DNA of 14,601 nt from an uncultured Chitinophagaceae bacterium (GTDB lineage: Bacteria > Bacteroidota > Bacteroidia > Chitinophagales > Chitinophagaceae), in the NCBI GenBank assembly GCA_946885335.1, contig CAMPGG010000054.1:1-14601 (forward strand), read 5' to 3'. Under the pieces are notes generated by a model, which was given only the letters and a program-made list of their open reading frames with translations, had not been told where the DNA came from and searched no databases. Each line of letters opens with the position of its first letter. Positions within the stretch are counted from its first letter, which is position 1. A program made the position numbers and the translations under genes. Positions 1 through 7,709 of the stretch are shown piece by piece.

Positions 1-271
1 CTGTTTGTTCCTTTTCTAAAATCTCAAAACCAAACTTTCCTTTGTTTAATAAGTAATGCAACCAAAGTGGCTTATGAACATATAAGGATGCTTTTTCCAG
101 CTGCTGTTCATACAAATCCTCATCCAGGGTTCTTATTTTTTCTGCAAGCAATAAATGTAATGGAGCAAAATATGGATATTGACGGGTAAGACTTTGCAAT
201 TCGCTTAATCCGCAGTCAGCAATATTGTCCTTACCTAAAATGGTTTTCAATAAAGGTTCAATCCCGTACAT
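1..271 (-). CDS. conserved hypothetical protein, N-terminal 90 residues (partial)
   Basis: An open frame reads from ATG at 271 leftwards off the window edge with no stop. The protein begins MYGIEPLLKT and continues as a charged, Leu-rich, probably helical soluble protein (for example LTRQYPYFAPLHLLLAEK and LEKASLYVHKPLWLHYLL), with no signal peptide or membrane segment in the visible part. A GTG two codons upstream (277) is an alternative start, and a stop lies just before it. The start is only 20 bp after the lptE stop on the same strand, so it is probably cotranscribed with lptE. I do not recognise a domain. The helical, repetitive character could fit a TPR-like or scaffold protein, but that is inference. 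The C-terminus is outside the window. Confidence 0.72.
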   Translation of the reverse strand, partial: MYGIEPLLKTILGKDNIADCGLSELQSLTRQYPYFAPLHLLLAEKIRTLDEDLYEQQLEKASLYVHKPLWLHYLLNKGKFGFEILEKEQT

Positions 272-291
272 ATGCACAATTTAAGGCGAAC

Positions 292-807
292 TTACCAGTT
301 GGAAAAAATGCGGTTAAATATTTCATCGGTAATATTCCTGACAATTTCATCATTCAGGCGGGCTTCCGCTTCCTGCAGACTTGTTTGTGCACTAAAATCA
401 AATGGCCGGCTGATGTCAAATTCCTTGGTTGTATTATTTACGCGGTCCTCTAAAGTTATATGTACACCAACCGTAAGCCGGTTTGTAGTTGTTTGCTGGT
501 TACTGATACCCGATGTGCTGATACTGTATTGTGAAATAAATCCACTGATATCATAATGCGCATCATCGTTGTTTGTTCTGCTCAACCTGGTTTGATTCAC
601 CACTTTTTGTTGCAATTGGTTAGTCAGCAACTGGCTTAATTGCGGGTTAACATATGGCGCCCTGTTTTCAATAAAATTAATTTTTACTGTTTGTATTTCC
701 GGCGGTATACTAACATCCCTGAATTTATAATTGCAACCACTTACTGCAAAAGCCAAACTTAAAATGGCCATGCTGAATAGCGATAATATTTTTTTGTTAA
801 CCGGCAT
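292..807 (-). CDS. lptE: LPS-assembly lipoprotein LptE (Bacteroidota type)
   Basis: A 171-residue lipoprotein that should sit inside the LptD barrel at the outer membrane and help place lipopolysaccharide in the outer leaflet. The sequence shows a basic n-region (MPVNKK), a hydrophobic stretch and a lipobox AVSGC with the lipidated Cys at residue 25, followed directly by the family start CNYKFRD. The rest has the LptE/LptB-like alpha-beta pattern: an early strand with IPPEIQTVKINFIENRA, then helix PQLSQLLTNQLQQKVVNQ, then strands and a C-terminal helix LNDEIVRNITDEIFNRIFSNW. The ATG start is well supported by the signal peptide. It lies 141 bp downstream of the sigma-54 activator on the same strand. 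I saw no TAnnTTTG box in that gap, so it may depend on upstream transcription. No lptD is in the window. Confidence 0.9.
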   Translation of the reverse strand: MPVNKKILSLFSMAILSLAFAVSGCNYKFRDVSIPPEIQTVKINFIENRAPYVNPQLSQLLTNQLQQKVVNQTRLSRTNNDDAHYDISGFISQYSISTSGISNQQTTTNRLTVGVHITLEDRVNNTTKEFDISRPFDFSAQTSLQEAEARLNDEIVRNITDEIFNRIFSNW

Positions 808-948
808 TTGTATTTCTATTTGGCTTTTGTTGTGTCACTCACTTATACGTTCTGTAATCCTATTCAGCTTTTCTTCAACTTATTAATGATTCAATAATTC
901 GAAGTTTTTAATTGCTTCATCCTAATGTCAGGCAGTGCCTTTCGAAGT

Positions 949-2181
949 CTATTCCTCAATATCATATTCCTTCAACTTGCGGTACAATGTTCTTTCACTG
1001 ATGCCCAGGTCCAGCGCCGCATCTTTTCTTTTGCTCCTGTGTTTTTTCAATGCTTTAATGATCAGTTCTCTTTCCTTGTCCATGATATTCAAACTTTCTT
1101 CCACTTCTTCATGATCCTGGATCTCATTATTTCGCATAATCACGGGTTGCGAAGGCGATATCTGGTGGCCTGATGGTTGCGGCAGTTCCGGCGTTTTAAA
1201 TTCCTTTATTTCATTCAGGAAAGTTTTATGTTGCTGCGCCAGTTCCGGGTTTTGCAATACATCAAAAAACATTCTTTTTAATTCCGTTACATCCTTCTTC
1301 ATGTCAAAGAAAAGTTTGTACAAAATATCCCGCTCACTGTTAAAATCATGGTGTTGTCCATGACCATTTGAATGTGCCAATACCGGTAACCTGTTCATGG
1401 TATCAAGCGGAATATATCTCTGTAAAACAGAACCTGAAATATATTTATCAGTTGATAAAACCGAAACCTGTTCTGCAATATTCTTTAATTCACGAACATT
1501 GCCCGGCCAGGTATAGTTTATTAACAGGTTTTTGGCATCATCATCCAACTGCACCGGGGCAGATTTATAACGCTCTGCAAAATCCACCGCAAATTTTCTA
1601 AACAATAAAATGATATCATCCTTACGGTCTCTTAAAGCAGGCACCCTGATAGGCACCGTACTTAAACGATAATAAAGATCTTCCCTGAACCGGCCATTTT
1701 GTACCAATTGCAACAAATCTTTGTTTGACGCGGCAATCACTCTCACATCTGTTTTCTGCACCTTACTGGAACCGACCCGGATATATTCACCAGTTTCCAG
1801 CATACGAAGTAACCTGGCCTGCGTGCCCAATGGCATTTCACCAATTTCATCTAAGAATATTGTACCGCCATTCACCGTTTCAAAATATCCTTTGCGACTT
1901 TCTACCGCACCGGTAAAGGAACCTTTTTCATGCCCGAATAATTCAGAGTCAATTGTGCCTTCTGGTATGGCACCGCAGTTAACGGCAATAAATGGATTAT
2001 GCTTCCGGGCAGATAATGCATGTATGATCTGTGAAAACGCTTCTTTACCCACACCGCTTTCACCAATGATCAATACCGACAGATCGGTATTGGCAACCTG
2101 TACGGCCACATTTAATGCATGATTTAATGCCGGTGCATTCCCTATGATCCCAAACCTGTTCTTGATACTTTGTAATTCCAT
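949..2181 (-). CDS. sigma-54-dependent transcriptional activator (AAA+ and Fis-type HTH, no sensor domain)
   Basis: A 410-residue bacterial enhancer-binding protein. The AAA+ ATPase domain starts almost at residue 10. It carries Walker A GESGVGKE (40-47), the sigma-54 contact loop as GSFTGA (87-92, against the usual GAFTGA), and Walker B TIFLDE (107-112). The conserved YYRLSTVPIRVPALRDR follows, and then WPGNVREL in the lid. A polar linker of about 100 residues leads to a C-terminal Fis-type helix-turn-helix (about 372-407, with DLGISERTLYRKLKEY). No receiver, GAF or PAS domain precedes the ATPase, so activity must be controlled by expression, a partner protein or the linker. It lies 57 bp after miaB and 141 bp before lptE, all on the minus strand. 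Its targets cannot be read from the window, and no convincing -24/-12 promoter is present. Confidence 0.93.
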   Translation of the reverse strand: MELQSIKNRFGIIGNAPALNHALNVAVQVANTDLSVLIIGESGVGKEAFSQIIHALSARKHNPFIAVNCGAIPEGTIDSELFGHEKGSFTGAVESRKGYFETVNGGTIFLDEIGEMPLGTQARLLRMLETGEYIRVGSSKVQKTDVRVIAASNKDLLQLVQNGRFREDLYYRLSTVPIRVPALRDRKDDIILLFRKFAVDFAERYKSAPVQLDDDAKNLLINYTWPGNVRELKNIAEQVSVLSTDKYISGSVLQRYIPLDTMNRLPVLAHSNGHGQHHDFNSERDILYKLFFDMKKDVTELKRMFFDVLQNPELAQQHKTFLNEIKEFKTPELPQPSGHQISPSQPVIMRNNEIQDHEEVEESLNIMDKERELIIKALKKHRSKRKDAALDLGISERTLYRKLKEYDIEE

Positions 2182-2219
2182 TTATGCTTGCTGAATTGTA
2201 TGATTATTTTATTTCAATG

Positions 2220-2235
2220 CTGATGCTGACATCAG
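2220..2235 (-). other. small hairpin after the miaB stop
   Basis: A perfect 6-bp stem (CTGATG / CATCAG) with a 4-base loop begins 3 nt downstream of the miaB stop codon, in the 57-bp gap before the sigma-54 activator gene. It has no T-tract after it on the minus strand, so it does not look like an intrinsic terminator. It could be an RNA processing or 3'-end stabilising hairpin, or chance. Confidence 0.3.
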
Positions 2236-2238
2236 TAT

Positions 2239-3714
2239 TTATGCTGTCATTTCCATTATAGTGTTTTCTATTTGAAAACTATCTTCAATTTCACCCAACA
2301 AAGTAGCTTGAGTACAACCAGTAACTTTTACCATTACATAATCCCCGGGTTGCAGTTGTTCTTTTTTTGGAAAGATGATCACTTTGTTTTGCGATGTTCT
2401 TCCCATCCAATCCAAATCACTTTTTTTCGAATTGCCTTCTATCAAAACTTTAAAAATTTTTCCCGGGTCACGCAGGTTGCTTTCCAGTGAAAGCCTGTTT
2501 TGAACTTCAACAATTTCTGCCAGCCTTCTTTTTTTAACTTCCAAGGGAATATCATCTTCATAACGCCTTTGTGCCAAAGTACCAGGACGTTCACTGTAAA
2601 AGAACATATAGCTCATATCGTACCGGCTGTATTCCATCAAACTGATGGTGTCCTGGTGATCTTCTTCCGTTTCTGTACAAAACCCGGTAATCACATCTGA
2701 GCTGATGCCGCAATCGGGCATGATCTCCCGGATCCTTTTTACTTTAGCCATATACCATTCACGGGTATAGGTCCTGTTCATCAATTGTAGAATTCTTGTA
2801 GATCCGCTTTGCAAAGGCAGGTGTATATACCGGCAGATGTTCTCATATTTTGCCATGGTAAACAACACTTCATCTGTAATATCTTTTGGATGCGATGTGG
2901 AAAAACGTACTCTTAACAACGGCGAAATCAAAGCGACTTTTTCTAACAAACGGGCAAACGTAACAACGTCATTTTCGCCGGCTTGCTGTCCTTGCATTTC
3001 AGGAACATAGTAATAGCTGTCCACGTTTTGTCCAAGTAATGTTACTTCGCGGTATCCATTATTAAATAATTCAGTGCATTCGTTGATAATACTGTTTACA
3101 TCGCGGCTTCTCTCACGGCCACGGGTAAACGGAACTACGCAAAAAGAACACATATTGTTGCAGCCTCTCATAATGCTGACAAATGCGGTAATGCCATTAC
3201 TGTTTAAACGGATGGGGGAGATGTCGGCATAGGTTTCATCGCGACTTAATAAAACATTCACTGCTTTTTGACCGCCGCTGGCTTCTTCCACTAACCCGGG
3301 TAAGGTTCGGTAGGCATCAGGACCTACCACCATATCAACCAGTTTCTCTTCTTCTAAAAATTTAGATTTCAGCCGCTCCGCCATGCAGCCTAATACGCCA
3401 ACCAATGTTCCGGGTTTCTTCTTTTTTAATTTTTTAAATTCTGTTAGTCTTTTGCGTACGGTTTGTTCTGCCTTTTCGCGGATTGAGCAGGTATTTACAA
3501 AAATCAAGTCAGCCTCTTCCAGGTTACGGGTAGCTCCAAATCCTTTATCATTTAAAATGGAAGCAACCACTTCGCTGTCGGCAAAATTCATGGCGCATCC
3601 ATAACTTTCAATGTAAAATTTACGGGCATAAACCACCGGATCTTTTTCAAATGGGGCATAGGCTTCCCCCTGGCGTTCTTCATCATGCACTTTTGTAGTA
3701 GCGATATCCAACAT
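2239..3714 (-). CDS. miaB: tRNA-2-methylthio-N6-isopentenyladenosine synthase MiaB
   Basis: A radical-SAM methylthiotransferase that adds the methylthio group to i6A at position 37 of tRNAs reading UNN codons. With the start used here the protein has 491 residues. The N-terminal UPF0004 domain holds the three auxiliary-cluster cysteines C40 (YGCAMN), C76 (NTCSIRE) and C110 (GCMAERL). The radical SAM motif is C185-x3-C189-x2-C192 (CNNMCSFC). The C-terminal part from about residue 425 is a TRAM domain. A longer frame runs to ATG 3765, but a TATCTTTG promoter box at 3747-3754 lies inside that extension. The next ATG, at 3714, gives [14 protein letters not shown], so it is preferred. It is divergent from truB and precedes the sigma-54 activator by 57 bp. 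MiaA, which makes its substrate, is not in the window. Confidence 0.94.
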   Translation of the reverse strand: MLDIATTKVHDEERQGEAYAPFEKDPVVYARKFYIESYGCAMNFADSEVVASILNDKGFGATRNLEEADLIFVNTCSIREKAEQTVRKRLTEFKKLKKKKPGTLVGVLGCMAERLKSKFLEEEKLVDMVVGPDAYRTLPGLVEEASGGQKAVNVLLSRDETYADISPIRLNSNGITAFVSIMRGCNNMCSFCVVPFTRGRERSRDVNSIINECTELFNNGYREVTLLGQNVDSYYYVPEMQGQQAGENDVVTFARLLEKVALISPLLRVRFSTSHPKDITDEVLFTMAKYENICRYIHLPLQSGSTRILQLMNRTYTREWYMAKVKRIREIMPDCGISSDVITGFCTETEEDHQDTISLMEYSRYDMSYMFFYSERPGTLAQRRYEDDIPLEVKKRRLAEIVEVQNRLSLESNLRDPGKIFKVLIEGNSKKSDLDWMGRTSQNKVIIFPKKEQLQPGDYVMVKVTGCTQATLLGEIEDSFQIENTIMEMTA

Positions 3715-3746
3715 CAAACGTTTATTTTGGGTATTGAAATGAGCGG

Positions 3747-3754
3747 CAAAGATA
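3747..3754 (-). promoter_or_regulatory. miaB promoter, -7 box TATCTTTG
   Basis: On the minus strand TATCTTTG matches the Bacteroidota -7 consensus TAnnTTTG exactly and is followed by CCGC. The expected start of transcription is near 3740, giving a leader of about 25 nt to ATG 3714. The -33 region is weak: a TTA 17 nt upstream rather than TTG. Confidence 0.65.
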
Positions 3755-3868
3755 GATATTTTCAACCAGTATAATGACAGGTTGTCAGTAATGAAAGGAC
3801 TTTTTGATTATTGATAACAAGAATTTGCTTTGAATGAAGTTGCATCGACTACTAAAATGGCGGATGCT

Positions 3869-3876
3869 TACATTTG
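3869..3876 (+). promoter_or_regulatory. truB promoter, -7 box TACATTTG
   Basis: TACATTTG matches TAnnTTTG exactly and lies 5 nt before ATG 3882 (CAGCC between them). The nearest upstream TTG (3840-3842) is 26 nt away, longer than the usual 17-23, so the -33 element is uncertain. If the box is used, the transcript starts at or within a base or two of the start codon. Confidence 0.55.
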
Positions 3877-3881
3877 CAGCC

Positions 3882-4589
3882 ATGCAAAGCACTAATACTT
3901 TTGAGCAGGGGAAAGTTTTACTGATCAATAAACCATTGAACTGGACATCTTTTGATGTAGTAAGAAAAGTGCGGAACCTGGTAAAGATCAAAAAAGTGGG
4001 TCATGCTGGTACGCTGGATCCGCTGGCTACCGGTTTACTTATTATTTGCACAGGAAAATTTACCAAAAGGATCAATGAATTCATGGCCCGGGAAAAAGAA
4101 TATACAGGCAGTTTTACTTTGGGGGCCACAACACCAACTTATGACCTGGAATCTGAGCCGGCCAATTTCAAGCCTTTTGATCATTTGACTGAAGATGAAA
4201 TAAAAAATGCTACCAAGCAATTTACCGGGGAGATCATGCAGGTTCCACCGGCGCATTCAGCCATTAAACAACAGGGAAAAAGAGTTTATGAACTGGCAAG
4301 GCAGGGAAAGGAAGTGGTGTTGGAACCACGTAAATTATTGATCAGCGAATTTGAGATTACAGATATTGCATTACCCGTTGTCTCTTTCAGAGTGGTTTGT
4401 TCAACGGGTACCTATATACGCAGTTTGGCACATGACTTTGGGCAGGCATTGGGTTGTGGTGCATATTTAAGCAGTTTATGCCGTACCCGTATCGGCGAGT
4501 TTAAAAATGAAGATGCCATGAGTATGGAAGAATTTGAAAAAACAATGGCAAATGATAAAACGGGAAACTTCATTAAAAAGGATAATTGA
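3882..4589 (+). CDS. truB: tRNA pseudouridine(55) synthase TruB
   Basis: Makes pseudouridine 55 in the T-loop of tRNAs. From ATG 3882 the protein has 235 residues. It opens with the family signature GKVLLINKPLNWTSFDVV (10-27) and has the catalytic aspartate D46 in GHAGTLDPLATGLL. Later come the KEYTGSFTLGATTPTYDLE strand region, QVPPAHSAIKQQGKRVYELAR, and the conserved CSTGTYIRSLAHDFG. The frame is open for 16 codons more upstream (ATG 3834), but those residues (MKLHRLLKWRMLTFAA) are not family sequence, and a -7 promoter box lies within them, so the internal ATG is chosen. The C-terminus is short, without a clear PUA domain, as is usual outside the Gammaproteobacteria. The last 17 bp overlap the 3' end of the convergent tamL. 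Confidence 0.93.
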   Translation: MQSTNTFEQGKVLLINKPLNWTSFDVVRKVRNLVKIKKVGHAGTLDPLATGLLIICTGKFTKRINEFMAREKEYTGSFTLGATTPTYDLESEPANFKPFDHLTEDEIKNATKQFTGEIMQVPPAHSAIKQQGKRVYELARQGKEVVLEPRKLLISEFEITDIALPVVSFRVVCSTGTYIRSLAHDFGQALGCGAYLSSLCRTRIGEFKNEDAMSMEEFEKTMANDKTGNFIKKDN

Positions 4590-4615
4590 TCCCTAATTGA
4601 ACTTGTCCTTTTAAT
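4572..4615. terminator. inverted repeat over the convergent truB/tamL 3' ends
   Basis: ATTAAAAAGGA (4572-4582) can pair with TCCTTTTAAT (4606-4615), giving about 10 bp with one bulged base around a 23-nt loop. The arms carry A- and T-runs, so the structure could stop transcription from both sides. It contains both stop codons (tamL TAA at 4575-4573, truB TGA at 4587-4589). The loop is long and the stem AT-rich, so terminator function is likely but unproven. Confidence 0.5.
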
Positions 4616-6945
4616 AAATTATTCCAGCCAAAATTATAAAACCACTTGTTTTGGGAAGCTATATTTTCCGGTGCCGGACTGGGATCCTTTGCCTTGAACC
4701 CATAATCAACCCGCACTAAAAAGAAATTAAAATCAACCCTTAACCCGGTTCCAACACCAACCGCAATATCGTTCCATAAGCGGTTGATATCAAAATGCCC
4801 GTTGGGGAAATCAGGGTTCTCTCGCAGGAACCATACATTACCTGCGTCGGCAAATACAGCGCTGTTAAACTGAATGCCCCTGAAATTAAATAATGGAAAG
4901 CGGTATTCCGCATTAGCCTCCAGTTGAATGTCACCAAAACGGTCTGGCACCTCATTAAATGGTTTTACCGATGAACCCGGCCCAAGGCGGCGTAATCCCC
5001 AGGCCCGCATACTGTTAGGGCCTCCCGCAAAAAACTGTTTAAAGAATGGGAGATACCGTTTTTTATCAGGATGTTTGGTCGACTCCAGTTCATATCCCAC
5101 ACCACCAAAAAACCGGAAAGCGAATTCTTTTTTCGTCCATTTGATGGACCTCGAAAATTCTGCATCAATTTTTACAAAACGATATAATTGGGAATCCAGG
5201 AAATTATTCCTGATCATACCCGTGACCAATCCCGATTCTTCCAGGTTAGCCCGGAATATATTGGTTCCTTTTTGACCACCCGTCATTACATATTTATAGA
5301 TTGTGGAAATTACCAGGCCATCATTAAAAATATTTTTCAGCGATGGATTGTATTTAATTAATGTATCCAAACTATCCCGGCGATTGATCAGCGAATATTC
5401 AATATTGGGAATTCTTACATTCAATGATTTATTGCGCCAGTTATATTCGTAACCCCATGAACCATTAAAACTTGTTAGATTATATAAAAATCGCCGGTCA
5501 GTATTAGCTAATGCAACAGATAAAACTGTTTGAATATTATCGCGGTAACGATCTGGTATAAAACCAAAATGTGGAATGCTTCTCGGAAATAATATGGTAT
5601 TACTAAAACTTGCCTGACGGCTTTGAACTATTTGATCTCCTTTATTAATATTTAATTCGGTTCCAAAACGAATATTGGTGGTTGCCAGGTTTGAAGCTTT
5701 TAGCAGATTCCGGTTTTGCAAACCAACATTAAAACCCAAGCCTAATAAATTACCCGCAAACACACTGGTATTGCGGCTTCCTTCAATGTTGGCATCGAAC
5801 AAATATTTATCAGCAGGAGATAGTTTGATAACAAAATCCACCGTGTCTTCACCTGGCCTGGGTATTTGGTCAATATTTACCAGTTTCCATGCACTCAGGG
5901 TATTAAAACGATTAATCGTTCTTACATACCGGCGCTGGCTAAAAAGTTCTCCTTTTCTTAAATAAATATTGGGCGGTAAAATTTTCGGTTTAATAAGATC
6001 CCGGTATTGTATGATCCTGTATTCATTGATCAATGTTTCCGTTGGTGTAAGGCCGGTGGTGTCTTCATCAAAGTCAGGATAGATCGTCACATTCCCTACA
6101 TAATATCGCGTTAGTCGTGCACTGTCAAGGCCGGGTCTCAGGATAAATTCAATATCAGCCAGTGGATTTTCACGGCGCCTTTGTAATTCGGCCAGGATTT
6201 GTATTTGTTCAAAGGGGTCTGTTACCGGTCTTAATAAAGATGCATCCAAAGTATCCCAAACAATTCTCAATTCATCCTGGGTAAAACGCAGGTAACCATT
6301 ATTGCGATATAATTCTACCAGCCTTTCCAACTCCGCCGACATGGTTGGTTTAGCAAATGGATCTCCTCTTTTTATTAATGCTGATGCGGCGGCAGAATCG
6401 GTGAGCCGTTGAATATCCGCCCTGGCATCAATTTGAGCAATGGAATCTGCAGATGTTGTTGAATCCGAAAAACTGTAAAAAATGCTATCCAGTTTTACCT
6501 GCCTGCCGGGAATAACAGTGAAATTAACTGTTGTACGATACTGGTCGGGTAAATCGGTTTTGCTGCGAATACTTAACGAGGTATCATAACTAATGGAATC
6601 ACGGTAATACCCAAGCGAATTTAAAAGTGCCCGCATATACAGTATGGATCTGTCGGCATTGCTGCTGTCATATACCGGGGGATTTTTCAACACACTCCAG
6701 AATAATTTATCCAATGTTCTAACCCGGATACTGTCATCCAGTTGGGTTGAAAGTTTGCTTTCTAATTCATTTTTTTCATCGGTTGAAAAATTTCCTTCTA
6801 ACTTGATGTTAGTTTTGTAAACAAATGGTTTATTCGCCGGGTAATCTTTTGGTATAACACCACAACCTGCAAAAAAAATTATGAGCAGGAGGATAAAGGT
6901 TGACGTAGCTGAAGGGCCAATAAATTTCATCCTGCCATTTACCAT
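4573..6945 (-). CDS. tamL: TamL, lipoprotein member of the BamA/TamA (Omp85) family
   Basis: An outer-membrane Omp85 protein that in Bacteroidota replaces TamA as a lipoprotein partner of TamB in envelope assembly. From ATG 6945 it has 790 residues. The signal peptide ends in a lipobox FFAGC with Cys28. A periplasmic POTRA-like region fills roughly residues 35-390, with charged alpha-beta repeats such as QRRYVRTINRFNTLSAWKLV. The C-terminal half is a 16-strand Omp85/D15 barrel with the loop-6 motif MRAWG (Arg647). It ends in GINYPF, a terminal aromatic as expected for a beta-signal recognised by BamA. A frame extension to 6987 starts with TTG and adds residues before the signal peptide, so it is rejected. 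ATG 6930 (785 residues) is a fair alternative. It is divergent from an RNA methyltransferase. No tamB is visible nearby. Confidence 0.88.
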   Translation of the reverse strand: MVNGRMKFIGPSATSTFILLLIIFFAGCGVIPKDYPANKPFVYKTNIKLEGNFSTDEKNELESKLSTQLDDSIRVRTLDKLFWSVLKNPPVYDSSNADRSILYMRALLNSLGYYRDSISYDTSLSIRSKTDLPDQYRTTVNFTVIPGRQVKLDSIFYSFSDSTTSADSIAQIDARADIQRLTDSAAASALIKRGDPFAKPTMSAELERLVELYRNNGYLRFTQDELRIVWDTLDASLLRPVTDPFEQIQILAELQRRRENPLADIEFILRPGLDSARLTRYYVGNVTIYPDFDEDTTGLTPTETLINEYRIIQYRDLIKPKILPPNIYLRKGELFSQRRYVRTINRFNTLSAWKLVNIDQIPRPGEDTVDFVIKLSPADKYLFDANIEGSRNTSVFAGNLLGLGFNVGLQNRNLLKASNLATTNIRFGTELNINKGDQIVQSRQASFSNTILFPRSIPHFGFIPDRYRDNIQTVLSVALANTDRRFLYNLTSFNGSWGYEYNWRNKSLNVRIPNIEYSLINRRDSLDTLIKYNPSLKNIFNDGLVISTIYKYVMTGGQKGTNIFRANLEESGLVTGMIRNNFLDSQLYRFVKIDAEFSRSIKWTKKEFAFRFFGGVGYELESTKHPDKKRYLPFFKQFFAGGPNSMRAWGLRRLGPGSSVKPFNEVPDRFGDIQLEANAEYRFPLFNFRGIQFNSAVFADAGNVWFLRENPDFPNGHFDINRLWNDIAVGVGTGLRVDFNFFLVRVDYGFKAKDPSPAPENIASQNKWFYNFGWNNLLKGQVQLGINYPF

Positions 6946-6964
6946 AATGTTGTAATCGAAAAGT

Positions 6965-7705
6965 ATGCTTAGTAAAACAAAGGTCAAATATATTCAAAGT
7001 TTAGGCCACAAAAAAAGAAGGGATGAAGAACAGGTGTTTATTGCTGAAGGCCCAAAAATAGTGAGCGAATTATTAGCGGAACCCCGGATCCGTGCATTGG
7101 AAATTTTTGCGCTGCAGGAATGGTTTCAACAGAACCCGGTGCCATCCAATGTTCACCAGCAAATAGTTACACAGGAAGAATTGGAAAAGATCACCCAGCT
7201 TTCAACAGCCAATAAAGTACTGGCCATTTTTCAGCAACATAAATCCATTGAAAATATTGACCCAAATAATAATTGGGTATTACTGTTAGATGGTATTCAG
7301 GATCCTGGTAATATGGGCACCATTATCCGCATAGCTGACTGGTTTGGGATAAAACAAATTATTTGCAGTCATGAATGTGCCAGTATCTATAACTCAAAAG
7401 TGATTCAATCTTCCATGGCAAGTATTGCAAGGGTAGATGTTTTGGTAACGGATCTTTTGACATGGGTTAATGAACATCCTGCCTGTAATTACTATGCGAC
7501 AACTTTAGAAGGAGAAGATCTAACAGCCATGAATAAGTTAAAAGAGGGGGTTGTAATGATCGGGAATGAATCAAAAGGTTTAGATCCTGAATTGTTGGCA
7601 AAAGCAAATGTTCGGATTACGATCCCGCGTTTGGGCCAGGCTGAATCTTTAAATGCTGCAGTTGCAACCGGCATCATCTTATCTCACCTTATAGAAAAGT
7701 CATAA
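6965..7705 (+). CDS. TrmH/SpoU-family RNA 2'-O-methyltransferase (RlmB-like)
   Basis: A 246-residue SAM-dependent SPOUT methyltransferase, probably modifying a 2'-OH in rRNA. The N-terminal substrate-binding part starts MLSKTKVKYIQSL and has VFIAEGPKIVSELL (24-37), an L30e-like fold typical of the MRM3/RlmB branch. The catalytic domain has motif 1 DPGNMGTIIR (113-122, with the catalytic Asn and Arg), motif 2 GNESKG (200-205) and motif 3 IPRLGQAESLNAAVA (220-234), which form the knotted SAM site. Motif 3 has Arg-Leu-Gly where many relatives have Met-x-Gly. The exact target (23S G2251 as for RlmB, or another site) cannot be told from sequence. It is divergent from tamL with only 19 bp between start codons, and its stop is 4 bp from the stop of the convergent permease. 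Confidence 0.88.
   Translation: MLSKTKVKYIQSLGHKKRRDEEQVFIAEGPKIVSELLAEPRIRALEIFALQEWFQQNPVPSNVHQQIVTQEELEKITQLSTANKVLAIFQQHKSIENIDPNNNWVLLLDGIQDPGNMGTIIRIADWFGIKQIICSHECASIYNSKVIQSSMASIARVDVLVTDLLTWVNEHPACNYYATTLEGEDLTAMNKLKEGVVMIGNESKGLDPELLAKANVRITIPRLGQAESLNAAVATGIILSHLIEKS
6985..6992 (-). promoter_or_regulatory. possible tamL promoter, -7 box TATATTTG
   Basis: On the minus strand TATATTTG fits TAnnTTTG, with a TTG at 7011-7009, 16 nt upstream. The predicted transcript would start near 6978, about 33 nt before ATG 6945. The box lies within the first ten codons of the divergent methyltransferase gene, so the two 5' ends would overlap. Confidence 0.42.
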
Positions 7706-7709
7706 AGCT

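Noticed and set aside
930..940. Palindrome AGGCAGTGCCT near the end of the sigma-54 activator gene
   Set aside because: The arms leave a loop of one base, and no T-tract follows on the minus strand, so it is not a usable terminator hairpin.
1721..2122. Plus-strand reading frames opposite the sigma-54 activator, miaB, tamL and permease genes
   Set aside because: They are shadows of strongly supported genes on the other strand, with no signal sequences, domains or sensible starts.
3715..3765. N-terminal extension of MiaB (17 codons from ATG 3765)
   Set aside because: A TATCTTTG promoter box lies within it, and the ATG at 3714 gives a normal N-terminus.
3834..3881. N-terminal extension of TruB (16 codons from ATG 3834)
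   Set aside because: The residues do not fit the family and contain the TACATTTG promoter box; ATG 3882 gives the normal TruB start.
4427..4444. Sigma-54-like -24/-12 match (TGGCAC, 5 nt, TTTGG)
   Set aside because: It is inside truB coding sequence, faces no gene start, and lacks the GC of the -12 element.
6946..6987. TamL start at 6987
   Set aside because: It is a TTG and would put 14 odd residues in front of a good lipoprotein signal peptide; ATG 6945 or 6930 fits better.
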